Assembly (NCBI GenBank): GCA_963556145.1
Contig: OY744462.1
Span: forward strand, 3,224,001 to 3,288,000
DNA: 64,000 bases
Source: Hygrocybe punicea
Taxonomy: Eukaryota; Basidiomycota; Agaricomycetes; Agaricales; Hygrophoraceae
Direction: 5' to 3'
Part shown: piece after piece, positions 35,873 to 44,893 of the stretch
Layout: the number at the start of each line of letters is the position of its first letter
Position numbering within the stretch: the stretch's first letter is position 1
Position numbers and translations under genes: made by a program
Notes under the pieces: model-generated
Told to the model about the DNA's origin: nothing
What the model saw: the letters and a program-made list of their open reading frames with translations, nothing else
The model's database searches: none

Positions 35873-36043
35873 TATGCCTGCAAGTTACTATACCTTGTAC
35901 GTTAGGAAGGTTACAAGGGCACCAACGAAGAAACCTCTTGGATTCTGGCCTCCAAACTTGGACACGCCTCTGAAATTGTTTCAGACTTTCACTCTGCATA
36001 TCCTTCTGAACCTGGCCTGTTTTATTAACTTCTACTCTATTTA
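35873..36043 (+). pseudogene. Old Gypsy chromodomain tail (pseudogene)
   Basis: The C-terminal chromodomain of old pol, aligned to young 41725-41895 (KVTRAPTKKPLGFWPPNLD is an off-frame reading; the true frame gives YLVR-GYKGTNEETSWILAS-like). It ends at the N3 insertion at 36044, just at the pol/antisense-gene boundary. Confidence 0.7.
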
Positions 36044-36388
36044 CTTGTTTAGTGGGCCAGTGCTGCGCATGGCATGAACGAGTTCTTTTTTCCCCCTCTC
36101 CACTTTCATGATGAAGTTAATAATAACATTCAATTGCATAAAGCATGTTACATATGATATAAGACATAAAACATATGTTGTACATTACCAATTGCTCTGA
36201 TAAGCTCATCTCTCACCTCAGCAACATAAAAAGTATAAAAGATAAAACTGCATAGAGTGTCTTGAGTCTTCAACAACCTCCATGCTTACTGTCATGTCTT
36301 TTGTGCTGTATCATCATATAATATTCTCAGCCATTAAAGAAGCCATAGGTTAAATACCAAACATAACTGCCTCTGAACAGTATGATAA

Positions 36389-36944
36389 TGTCATATCCCA
36401 TGCAGCTCCGCCGGATTCCGACGAACTCCGCTCCGGACTTTTCCGCCGACTTATCTTATCTTATCTTATCTTATCTTCTCACGTACGTTATTGTTCTTCT
36501 CTTGTTAATTACTATTCTTCCCCATCTCCGTTTACTCCGACCTCCTTTTCTCTTCCTCCCCTTTGTTTACTTGTCACCGTACATAGCAACCTTTTATCCC
36601 TTTTATTTTCTTCCGAACTCCGGTCCTCTTTCCGGAGTTCATATTGTCTTCACGTCTCCAAGGACATGACAATTAGTCTACCAAGTATATAAACTAGAAC
36701 TACAATGTCCTGTAACTCCGTTCAGAAAATCAACTTGAGTTCCTTATTTCTTACCCACTCTCAAACTTAAGGCTTTCCCTTAAGCTCATTAGTTATCTTA
36801 GTACTTAGTCCGGAACTCCGGACTAACTCCACTCCGTCCACGTCTTCTCAATACGACTTAAGGAAGTAGTGAACCTACTTCAAGAGTTGACGTCTCTGCT
36901 CCTCCGAAGAACTCCGATCCTTCCGGAGTTGCACGCCTCTAACA
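36389..36944 (+). repeat. Young Gypsy 5' LTR
   Basis: TGTCATATCCCATG ... CGCCTCTAACA. TATATAAA at 36686-36693. GTTCAGAAAAT at 36720-36730, 34 bp further on, is the likely mRNA 5' end. Many TCCGGA/CTCCG motifs and a TTATC pentamer array (about 36450-36475). Confidence 0.95.
36686..36693 (+). promoter_or_regulatory. Gypsy TATA box
   Basis: TATATAAA in the LTR, 34 bp before the segment that matches the PBS. The spacing fits transcription starting at or next to that segment. Confidence 0.7.
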
Positions 36945-36946
36945 GT

Positions 36947-36957
36947 ATTTTCTGAAC
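36947..36957 (+). other. Young Gypsy self-priming PBS
   Basis: ATTTTCTGAAC is the exact reverse complement of GTTCAGAAAAT (36720-36730). It starts 2 nt after the LTR. Tf1/sushi-type chromoviruses prime minus-strand synthesis with the cleaved first 11 nt of their own mRNA, and length and position fit. No tRNA-type PBS is seen. Confidence 0.75.
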
Positions 36958-36990
36958 AACTCTTGAGTCGTATTCCCTTTACATTTGATC

Positions 36991-38163
36991 ATGTCTTTCC
37001 AAGGCTTCTCCCAACGAAGAACCCCCACACGTTATCGACTTACACGACCGGCAAACACCTCATCCCAACGCCCAACGATAACCCCGGTCTCTCCGTTAGA
37101 AGAAACTCACACTCCGAGACACGAACCGTTTCCGCGCCCAGTCTTCGAAGAGAACAATCCTCTCGGACCGGGCAATCCTAATCGCGATGATACTAACCTT
37201 GCTGAGGCCATCGCTCTTCTAGCCACTACTCTCCGAAACAAAGGAGACGACAAGCAACGCACCAAAGTCCGAGAACCGGACACGTTTGACGCCTCCGATC
37301 CGACAAAACTCCGCCCTTTCCTGGTTCAGTGTCAACTGAACTTCAATGATCGACCAACCGCTTTCCAAACGGACGGCGCCAAAGTCAACTTCGCCCTCTC
37401 CTACCTCAAGGGGATCGCACTTGCGTGGTTCGAGCCTTACCTTTTGGAGAACCCAGATATCGATACCTATCCGCCGGACTTCATGTCCGATTACGGAGAT
37501 TTCTGCACGGAGTTGCAGAATAATTTCGGACCTCTGGACCCTAAAGGTAGCGCCGAGAGCGAGTTGGAAAACCTTGTAATGAAGGATAACCAACGAATTG
37601 CGAAGTATATCGTCAACTTCAATCGTCTTGCTACGCAGACTGGCTGGGACATCGGTGCCTTACGGCATTCTTTTTACCGAGGACTTCCGGATCGCCTCAA
37701 AGATCAACTTGCCCAATCCGAGAAACCAAAGAACCTCTACGAGCTGAAGGATAAGGCTCAACTCCTTGACGCCCGGTATTGGGAACGGAAATCGGAGATT
37801 TCCCGCGCTTCAGGATCCTCTTCTGCTAAAGCCTCTATTTCCGAGGCCAAGTCTTCGACCGAAAAAGCTTCCGAGAAGAAGTCCCCTGCCAAAACTACCA
37901 ACTCCGGTAGTACCTCCTCCACCACTCCGAAAACCCCTCCTGTCTACGCCGATAAGCTAGGCAAGGATGGTAAACTCAAGCCCGCGGAACGTCAACGCCG
38001 CATCGACAATAAACTCTGCATTATATGCGGAGGAGCCGGACACATGGCCAAGGATTGCACCAAGGCCAAATATTCGTCCACTCGCGTTGCCGCCCGCGCC
38101 GCCTCCACTTCCTCCGCACCTCCGGTCTCTAGTTCCGATTCTCTAGAGGAGCCGGAAAAATAG
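36991..38163 (+). CDS. Gypsy Gag polyprotein
   Basis: Structural protein forming the retrotransposon particle and binding its RNA. 390 residues from the ATG at 36991 (MSFQGFSQRR), the first ATG after the PBS. The central part is a retrotransposon capsid domain (FNDRPTAFQTDGAKVNFALS; SYLKGIALAWFEPYL; FCTELQNNFGPLDP; YIVNFNRLATQTGWD). A Ser/Lys-rich linker is followed by one CCHC knuckle, CIICGGAGHMAKDC, near residue 355. It ends at TAG 38161-38163. No internal stops. pol overlaps in the -1 frame. Confidence 0.93.
   Translation: MSFQGFSQRRTPTRYRLTRPANTSSQRPTITPVSPLEETHTPRHEPFPRPVFEENNPLGPGNPNRDDTNLAEAIALLATTLRNKGDDKQRTKVREPDTFDASDPTKLRPFLVQCQLNFNDRPTAFQTDGAKVNFALSYLKGIALAWFEPYLLENPDIDTYPPDFMSDYGDFCTELQNNFGPLDPKGSAESELENLVMKDNQRIAKYIVNFNRLATQTGWDIGALRHSFYRGLPDRLKDQLAQSEKPKNLYELKDKAQLLDARYWERKSEISRASGSSSAKASISEAKSSTEKASEKKSPAKTTNSGSTSSTTPKTPPVYADKLGKDGKLKPAERQRRIDNKLCIICGGAGHMAKDCTKAKYSSTRVAARAASTSSAPPVSSSDSLEEPEK
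38133..38163 (+). promoter_or_regulatory. gag-pol -1 frameshift window
   Basis: The pol frame is closed by TAG at 38130-38132 and gag ends at TAG 38161-38163, so any frame change must fall within about 28 nt. The only A-rich slip candidate is GGAAAAAT just before the gag stop. It is not a canonical X XXY YYZ heptamer, and the old copy has GGGACAATAG there, so the mechanism is open. Confidence 0.5.
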
Positions 38164-41100
38164 AGAGCAGTCTGCATACTCCGGCACAGGATGTAGGCTG
38201 CGTTGAACCTGACTGTGCACTACCGGAAGTAAAACTCAACGCGTCCGCTCTTTCTAACGATTCCTTGACGATTTCTCTTTATCATTCTACTACGCTTATC
38301 GTTACCCTTGTGGATTGTGGATCGACGCATTGTTTCATTGACCCGGAATTTTGTTCCCTTCACAATCTTCCTATTTTTCCTACTGCTCCGAAACGCCTCC
38401 GCTTGTTTGATGGTTCCTCCGGTGGAATCATCGACAAATGTGTATCTATCTCTGTCCGTTTTTCTACTGGTGAAATTCTAATCTTAGAATTTTTGGTCAC
38501 TCCGTTGGATCCGTCTGTTTCCGCAGTTCTTGGATATAGCTGGCTCGCCAAATACAATCCGTTGATTGACTGGGTCGAGCATAGCGTTAAATTCCGTTCT
38601 TCTGATTCCGCGCCTCCGTTGTCGACTCCGGTGCCTAGCGAGGCACCACTTCCGGACCCTCCAGTACGACCTCCGTCCCCTCCGTCCTCTCCGTCTACTC
38701 CGCCTGAACCTTCTTCACCATCCGCTTCGAAGCCTGACATCTCCTTTGTCAGCGCTCAAGCCTTTTTGCGTGGTTGCAAAGTACCCGGCACTCAGGTCTT
38801 CCGTATGGAAGTCCGATTACCTGACGCCACCGGTCGCTCTGCAAGCTACGGCCCTCCGGAGTCCTCCGAACCCTCCGTGGACCTTCACAATATCCCTGAA
38901 GAGTATCACGAATTCGCTGACGTCTTTAGCAAAACGAAGGCTTGGAACCTCCCTGAACACCGTCCTTACGACCTCAAAATTAATTTGGAGGATGGTGCAA
39001 AACCTCCTTTTGGCCCGATTTACTCTATTTCACCCTTAGAGCTTGAGACCCTTCGGGAATTCCTTGACAAGAATCTCCGGGCGGGTTTCGTCCGCTCCTC
39101 CCGTTCTCCCTGCGGAGCTCCCATTCTTTTCTCTCGGAAGAAAAATGGAAGTCTTCGACTTTGCGTAGATTTCCGAGGACTCAATCGTATCACGAGGAAG
39201 GACCGCTATCCTATCCCTCTTACGGCGGACCTTCTCGACGCTCCCCGGACTGCGCGCATTTACACTAAAATCGACCTTAAACACGCCTACCATTTAGTCC
39301 GGATTGCTGAAGGTGATGAGTGGAAAACAGCTTTCCGCACTCGCTATGGCTCGTTTGAATGGTTGGTAATTCCGGAAGGTCTTACTAACGCCCCGGCGGC
39401 CTTCCAACACTTCGTCAACGATATTTTTTCCGACCTCCTTGACGTCTCTGTCATTGTTTACCTTGACGACATCCTCATCTATTCCGATGACCCCGCTGAT
39501 CATGTAGACCATGTCCGCGAGGTCCTCCGACGACTCCGGAAACACGGCCTCTATGCCAACGCCGAGAAGTGCTCTTTTGGCGTTGACACGGTGGAATACT
39601 TGGGTTACATTCTTTCCCCCCAAGGCCTTTCTATGGATCCTGCCAAGGTCCAAACTATCCAGGATTGGCCGGAACCCCGGAAGATCAAAGATGTTCAATC
39701 CTTCCTTGGATTCGCCAATTTTTACCGGCGTTTCATTCCGGACTATTCCTCCATCACTATTCCACTTACCCGGCTCAGTCATAAAGGGTTACAATGGAAT
39801 TTCGATGATAAGTGTCGTTCCGCCTTCAATGACTTGAAATCCGCTTTCATTTCCGCCCCAATCCTTTCCCATTGGTCACCCGAGTTTGACACTCTGGTGG
39901 AGACTGATGCTTCCGATTACGCCGTTGCTTCCATTCTCTCCGTACGCCATCCTGACGGTGAAATTCATCCAGTTGCTTTCCGGTCTCGTACCCTTTCGGA
40001 CTCGGAGTTGAACTACGATACCCATGACAAGGAACTCCTTGCCATCTTCGACGCTTTCACTGCCTGGCGGCATTATTTGGAAGGTACTGCTACTCCGGTC
40101 GACGTTATCACCGATCACAAAAATTTGGAGTACTTCTCCACCGTCCGCTTGCTTACCCGCCGTCAAGCCCGTTGGTCGGAGTTCCTTTCCCGCTTCAACT
40201 TTGTTATCCGCTTTCGCCCAGGCAAGCTTGGCACTAAGCCCGATACCCTTACTCGACGCTGGGACGTCTACGCTAAAGGGGGAGATAGCGACTACGCCAA
40301 AGCCAATCCTCACAATTTCTGCCCTGTTTTTGGGCCGGAACAATTGGCTTCGTCCCTCCGAGCGACTTCCCTCGAAGATGTAGTCCTTGGCGCCGGATTC
40401 ACCATAGACGTCGATTCCCTTCACTCCGATATCATCTCCGGACTACAGGTTGATCCTATTGCCTCCGGACATGTTTCCCATACCACCTCCGGCCCAGATC
40501 CTCGATGGTCTATCGACGATTTAGGTTTTCTACGCCTCGATAATCGTATCTATGTCCCCGATGTCAATGACCTACGACTCCGGATTTTGCGTTCCAAACA
40601 TGATCATCCTACTGCAGGACACTTCGGGCAAAATAAGACTCTCGAAATCATCCGGCGGGAATACACCTGGCCCGGACTCCGGACTTTTGTCCGTGATTAC
40701 TGCAAGTCTTGCACAACCTGCGCGAGATCCAAAACCCCTCGGCATCGTCCTTACGGATTGCTTAAGCAGCTCCCTATTCCGGAGAAACCATGGAATTCAA
40801 TTTCCATGGATTTCATCGAACAACTTCCGGACTCCGAAGGATTTACGGCCATCCTAGTTGTGGTTGACCGTCTTTCCAAGCAAGGGATCTTTATTCCAAC
40901 TTACGATACGATTACTTCCCCCCAACTCGCACATCTTTTCCTTATTCACGTTTTTTCTAAGCACGGAGTTCCTAGTCACGTCACCTCCGATAGAGGCACG
41001 GAATTTGTTTCCCATTTTTTCCGGTCTCTCGGAAAGGCCCTCGACATGAAACTCCACTTTACCTCCGGTTATCATCCTGAAGGCGATGGCCAAACGGAAC

Positions 41101-41882
41101 GCGTCAATCAAACCCTTGAGCAATATCTCCGCGTTTATTGCAATTATCAGCAAGATAATTGGTCGTCCCTCCTTCCTCTTGCGGAATTTGCTTACAACAA
41201 CGCTCCAAACGCCACTACCGGAGTTTCTCCTTTCTTTGCCAATAAAGGTTACCACCCTAACCTTTCCGTTCACCCGGAGCGCGACCTCTCCTCCGCCCAC
41301 GCACGAAAATTCGCTGTGGACCTCGATGAGTTACATCAACAACTTCGACAAACCATCTCTGAGGCACAACAACGTTATCAACACTACTCGGACTTGAAGC
41401 GCGCTCCGCCTCCGAACTTCAAGGTTTCGGATTCCGTCTACGTCAAAGCTGAGCATTTCCGGACTACTAGACCCTCCAAGAAACTTTCTGAGAAGAACTT
41501 GGGGCCTTTTGAAGTTATTGCTAAGGCCGGTACTCACTCATATACCCTCCGTCTTCCGGAGGCTCTCCGCTCTGTTCACCCGGTCTATCATGTCTCTCAG
41601 CTCGAACCGGCGACTCCGAATACCATTCCTAACCGTGTCCAACCTCTGCCTCCTCCGATCGTTGTCGACGGAGAACCGGAGTTTGAGATCTCCGAAATAC
41701 TCGATTCCAAGATCGACAACCGCCGTCGTGCTTGCAAGCTACTGTACCTTGTACGTTGGGAGGGCTACGAAGGCACTGACGAAGAAACTTCTTGGATCTT
41801 GGCCTCCGAACTTGGACATGCTACTGAGCTTGTTTCGGACTTTCACTCCGCTTATCCTTCGAAACCGGGCCCATCCTATTAA
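38133..41882 (+). CDS. Gypsy Pol polyprotein with C-terminal chromodomain
   Basis: Open in the -1 frame relative to gag from 38133 to TAA 41880-41882, with no ATG near its start, so expression by -1 frameshift in the 38133-38163 overlap is likely. Domains in order: aspartic protease (VDCGSTHCFID near 38310); reverse transcriptase (LCVDFRGLNRIT; catalytic YLDDILIYSDD near 39460); RNase H (ETDASDYAVAS; NYDTHDKELLAIFDA); integrase with an HHCC finger (HDHPTAGHFG ... CKSCTTC) and DD35E core (SMDFIEQLPDS; TSDRGTEFVSHFF; DGQTERVNQTLEQYLRVY); GPY/F module (LGPFEVIAKAGTHSYTL); chromodomain (YLVRWEGYEGTDEETSWI), which in this class directs integration to modified histones. All catalytic residues are present. 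Confidence 0.95.
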   Translation, partial: FRFSRGAGKIESSLHTPAQDVGCVEPDCALPEVKLNASALSNDSLTISLYHSTTLIVTLVDCGSTHCFIDPEFCSLHNLPIFPTAPKRLRLFDGSSGGIIDKCVSISVRFSTGEILILEFLVTPLDPSVSAVLGYSWLAKYNPLIDWVEHSVKFRSSDSAPPLSTPVPSEAPLPDPPVRPPSPPSSPSTPPEPSSPSASKPDISFVSAQAFLRGCKVPGTQVFRMEVRLPDATGRSASYGPPESSEPSVDLHNIPEEYHEFADVFSKTKAWNLPEHRPYDLKINLEDGAKPPFGPIYSISPLELETLREFLDKNLRAGFVRSSRSPCGAPILFSRKKNGSLRLCVDFRGLNRITRKDRYPIPLTADLLDAPRTARIYTKIDLKHAYHLVRIAEGDEWKTAFRTRYGSFEWLVIPEGLTNAPAAFQHFVNDIFSDLLDVSVIVYLDDILIYSDDPADHVDHVREVLRRLRKHGLYANAEKCSFGVDTVEYLGYILSPQGLSMDPAKVQTIQDWPEPRKIKDVQSFLGFANFYRRFIPDYSSITIPLTRLSHKGLQWNFDDKCRSAFNDLKSAFISAPILSHWSPEFDTLVETDASDYAVASILSVRHPDGEIHPVAFRSRTLSDSELNYDTHDKELLAIFDAFTAWRHYLEGTATPVDVITDHKNLEYFSTVRLLTRRQARWSEFLSRFNFVIRFRPGKLGTKPDTLTRRWDVYAKGGDSDYAKANPHNFCPVFGPEQLASSLRATSLEDVVLGAGFTIDVDSLHSDIISGLQVDPIASGHVSHTTSGPDPRWSIDDLGFLRLDNRIYVPDVNDLRLRILRSKHDHPTAGHFGQNKTLEIIRREYTWPGLRTFVRDYCKSCTTCARSKTPRHRPYGLLKQLPIPEKPWNSISMDFIEQLPDSEGFTAILVVVDRLSKQGIFIPTYDTITSPQLAHLFLIHVFSKHGVPSHVTSDRGTEFVSHFFRSLGKALDMKLHFTSGYHPEGDGQTERVNQTLEQYLRVYCNYQQDNWSSLLPLAEFAYNNAPNATTGVSPFFANKGYHPNLSVHPERDLSSAHARKFAVDLDELHQQLRQTISEAQQRYQHYSDLKRAPPPNFKVSDSVYVKAEHFRTTRPSKKLSEKNLGPFEVIAKAGTHSYTLRLPEALRSVHPVYHVSQLEPATPNTIPNRVQPLPPPIVVDGEPEFEISEILDSKIDNRRRACKLLYLVRWEGYEGTDEETSWILASELGHATELVSDFHSAYPSKPGPSY

Positions 41883-41892
41883 TTCTGTCTAT

Positions 41893-42747
41893 TTACGATT
41901 TTCGCGGACTATTTTCAAGGTTTCCTCCTTTCCCCAAAAAATCCCCCTCTTCCCACTCCGTTTCCGTCTCCTCCGGCGCAATGTCCTCGGACTCCGGAGT
42001 GTACTTCCGGAGCTCGTATGAATTATCTCTGAGGAACTCTAAGTTCCTCAGATGGTCGGCCCATTGAGCCGCATGTTCGCGGAGATCCTCCACGGTGTCC
42101 CATACCCCCTCGCATGCCTCCGCGACCCGTCCCAACATCGCCGTGTTTTCTTCTGTCGCCCGGAGCAGCTTGTGAAGAAGCTGCTCCGTCCTCGTCAGCG
42201 GTTTCTTTACCGCGGGCTCCACTCCGCGGTACTCCGATCCGGATTCCTCCTTTTCCTCCTTTTTCTTTTTCTTCTTCACTCCACCCTCTTCACCATCTAC
42301 CTCGCATCGCGCTTTTCTCTTCTTGCATGCATCGCAACTCCGCGCCTTTCCGGACGCGGGCCACACGCAGTTTTCCCGGCGTTCCGCGCACGCCTTGCAT
42401 TGTACGGCCCTGCTTCTATAGTCAACTCCGGTCTTTCATTTATGTGCCTTTGCTTACCCGTCTCTTTTTCTCTTCCCCTTCTCCGCACTTGAGGGCCCCT
42501 CCTCCGCCGCCTCCACTTTCTTTTTCTCCTCCTCCGCCGCCGTTTTCTTCTTCATTTCCTCCTCCACCCTTTTCATCGCCTCCGCCTGGATCTTCTGTCT
42601 CCTCTCCTCTTCCGCCTTCTTCCTCTCGTCCTCTGCTTTTCTCCGTTCTTCTGCCTCCTCTTTCGCCCTCATTTCGGCGAATTCGCGCTCCATCTCCTTG
42701 ATGCGTGCGGCTATCTCTTGCGAGGACGATAATTGCGAGGACGACAT
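41893..42747 (-). CDS. Antisense Gypsy gene: coiled coil plus Zn2Cys6-type cluster (two exons)
   Basis: Encoded on the strand opposite to gag-pol, between pol and the 3' LTR. Exon 1 is 42747-42458 and exon 2 is 42415-41893. The 42-nt intron has GTAAGC..ATAG ends and splits a glycine codon; splicing gives 270 residues. Residues about 8-90 are a charged helix/coiled coil rich in E, K, A, R (IKEMEREFAEMRAKEEAEER), followed by the basic KGKRKR. Exon 2 opens with C103, C106, C113, C124, C127, C134, that is C-x2-C-x6-C-x10-C-x2-C-x6-C, the spacing of fungal Gal4-type binuclear zinc clusters. A lysine run, a helical domain (RVAEACEGVWDTVEDL; AQWADHLRNLEFLRDNSYEL) and an acidic tail follow. The start ATG has A at -3 and a minus-strand TATAAAA 31 bp upstream. 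It converges on pol with a 10-bp gap. Function unknown; DNA binding is an inference from spacing. Confidence 0.75.
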
Positions 42748-42777
42748 TTTTTGGGTTGTCTCCTGGCCAGGAGTTTG

Positions 42778-42784
42778 TTTTATA
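42778..42784 (-). promoter_or_regulatory. TATA box of the antisense gene
   Basis: TATAAAA on the minus strand between the antisense ATG and the 3' LTR. With usual spacing the transcript would start within a few bases of the ATG, so the 5' leader would be very short, or an upstream start in the LTR is used. Confidence 0.45.
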
Positions 42785-42856
42785 CCGTAGGCCCTCCGCT
42801 TTGAACTCCGCTACGGTTCTCCCTTTGTTCCACAGGCGTCTCAAGGGTTCGACGCT

Positions 42857-42866
42857 AAGGGGGAGA
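42857..42866 (+). other. Gypsy polypurine tract
   Basis: AAGGGGGAGA, three bases before the 3' LTR; the expected primer for plus-strand DNA synthesis. Confidence 0.8.
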
Positions 42867-42869
42867 TAC

Positions 42870-43425
42870 TGTCATATCCCATGCAGCTCCGCCGGATTCC
42901 GACGAACTCCGCTCCGGACTTTTCCGCCGACTTATCTTATCTTATCTTATCTTATCTTCTCACGTACGTTATTGTTCTTCTCTTGTTAATTACTATTCTT
43001 CCCCATCTCCGTTTACTCCGACCTCCTTTTCTCTTCCTCCCCTTTGTTTACTTGTCACCGTACATAGCAACCTTTTATCCCTTTTATTTTCTTCCGAACT
43101 CCGGTCCTCTTTCCGGAGTTCATATTGTCTTCACGTCTCCAAGGACATGACAATTAGTCTACCAAGTATATAAACTAGAACTACAATGTCCTGTAACTCC
43201 GTTCAGAAAATCAACTTGAGTTCCTTATTTCTTACCCACTCTCAAACTTAAGGCTTTCCCTTAAGCTCATTAGTTATCTTAGTACTTAGTCCGGAACTCC
43301 GGACTAACTCCACTCCGTCCACGTCTTCTCAATACGACTTAAGGAAGTAGTGAACCTACTTCAAGAGTTGACGTCTCCGCTCCTCCGAAGAACTCTGATC
43401 CTTCCGGAGTTGCACGCCTCTAACA
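42870..43425 (+). repeat. Young Gypsy 3' LTR
   Basis: 556 bp, same as the 5' LTR except two C/T differences that I can find. Followed by target duplication GATAA at 43426-43430. Confidence 0.95.
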
Positions 43426-44263
43426 GATAATAATTGACTTACATTTGCTCAACCCTACTTCTCCATGACATTGAATGCTGTAGAACAGATAATAACATGA
43501 AGTCAGCTATGCTTATTGAGTGGGCCAAAGTTGTACATGGCATGAACAGAGTTGTTTTTCTTTCAGTGGATTTTTATTTATATGATTGTTATGAATATCA
43601 ATAAGTGATTTGCTTGAAATATACATATTGCATATAAGATAATGTATATAAACGGTGATATCACATGGAATTTTATATTTTAAGTAAAAATATCAGCACA
43701 TCATCTAAGTTTAGTCCTTTTTTGCTTATATAGCTGATATTTCTATATATAGTGAAAGTGGTCACATGTGACTATGACTCCTGTGATCAGCTCAAAATTT
43801 AGTGTATATGGTATAAAATTGCCTTATATGGTTAGACTGGTCACATGTGACTATTATCATTGTGATCAGTAAAAAAATTGGTATATAATATCAAAAATTT
43901 CCTTATATGGTTAGACTAGTCACACGTGACTATCATACCTTGCCCGAAATGTTTATATTAGTCAGCAGTTTCATTTTCAGCTCATTCTAATAAGAATTGA
44001 AGCCAATATGAATATAATTTACAGGTAATTTGTCTTTTCTGAATCAATCTATCCTTGGATGCTTATGTAAGCTTCTCCAAACATGGCCCCAACCATATGT
44101 TATTTTCCAGCATCAGAAGTAGAATCATATCTCTTGCCTAAAAAGATTTTCTCTATAGGTGATCATAGAACATTAATTAATCAATTAATTAATTAATTAT
44201 GAACCCTCACTGGTCCTGGTTTGATAAAGAATGAGTTGTTTAATAAATTAAAAGAACTCGTAA

Positions 44264-44576
44264 CAATTTGCTTTTTGTGAAGTTAACTTTAGGCCATTTT
44301 GCCCTCCTCTCCCAAGTACTCTCCCTCCCATTCCATTTCCACCTCCTCCAGCTCGAAGTCCTCGGACTCTAGACTGAACTCCTGGAGTTCATAGGAGTTG
44401 TCCCTGAGGAACTCCACATTCCTCAAGTGATCTGCCCACTGGGCAGCTTCTCCGCAGATATCATCCACAGTGTCCCAAGCCCCCTCACAGGCTTCTGCGA
44501 CCTGCTCCAACATCGCCATGTTCTCCTTTGTTGCCCAGAGCAACTTGAGGAGTAGTTCCTCTACCTGCATCAAAGA
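44264..44576 (-). pseudogene. Old Gypsy antisense gene, C-terminal fragment
   Basis: An open frame of about 94 codons matching the C-terminal domain of the young antisense protein: LLKLLWATKENMAMLEQVAE, EGAWDTVDD, AQWADHLRNVEFLRDNSYEL and an acidic tail. N3 sits at its 3' end and Helitron B cuts it at its upstream end, so exon 1 and the cysteine cluster are absent. It has no internal stop although old gag and pol have many. Confidence 0.75.
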
Positions 44577-44686
44577 CTAGTGGGGTGTGGGCCATTGCTT
44601 TGCATGGCATGTTACTCGTCCCTTTTTCGCAATAAAAACAAATATTAAAATTGTGCATACACAAATAGTACAGCATTATTACCATT

Positions 44687-44893
44687 TTATGACAATAAAT
44701 CCATGTTTGAGAAGTTATCTATGTTTCCTTCATTAATACAAATTGATTTTGTTAACATGCCATCATGAAACCATACCATACCATTAACAAATAAGCGAAC
44801 AGTAAAATGTGCATGACCAAAGTACACAATTCCTCTCAGTGTATAGGTGGTGAATATCTCATCAATTGACATGTTGATAATTCGACTCACTAT
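44687..44893 (-). pseudogene. Helitron B protein, C-terminal end
   Basis: After N6 the domain finishes with YTLRGIVYFGHAHFTVRL and MVWFHDGML, the His-box equivalent of Helitron A's VYHGQYHF ... VWYHDG. TAA at 44687-44689. About 110 bp of noncoding sequence remains before the 3' hairpin. Confidence 0.75.

Larger units (their letters stand above)
36389..43425 (+). mobile_element. Young Ty3/Gypsy chromovirus, apparently complete (7037 bp)
   Basis: Flanked by the 5-bp duplication GATAA (36384-36388 and 43426-43430). The LTRs are 556 bp each with two differences that I can see, both C/T at CpG (near 36887/43368 and 36916/43397). gag, pol and an antisense gene are open. Structure: LTR, self-priming PBS, gag, pol (PR-RT-RH-IN-chromodomain), antisense spliced gene, polypurine tract, LTR. 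It inserted into N3, so it is younger than N3, which is younger than the old Gypsy. Confidence 0.95.
36044..44263 (-). mobile_element. Non-autonomous Helitron2-type element N3, split by the young Gypsy
   Basis: Its 3' end is at 36044 (reverse of CCCACTAAACAAG) and its 5' end at 44263 (reverse of TTACGAGTTCTTTT). Segments 36044-36388 and 43426-44263 are the two halves, about 1.18 kb in total. The empty site is visible in the young Gypsy (CTATTTACGATTT, about 41888). The internal decayed 3' end lies at about 43512. Three GTCACATGTGAC-type palindromes, one as GTCACACGTGAC, lie between 43760 and 43932. Confidence 0.85.

Noticed and set aside
36945..36960. tRNA-type primer-binding site after the Gypsy LTR
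   Set aside because: No TGG-starting tRNA 3'-end complement is present; the 11-nt match to the LTR fits self-priming instead.
40854..41300. Minus-strand frames of 100-180 codons inside young pol (for example 38360-38740, 39294-39782, 39876-40424)
   Set aside because: Shadows of a long plus-strand coding region with TCC/CCG-rich codon use. Unlike 41893-42747 they lack a TATA box, an intron and motifs.
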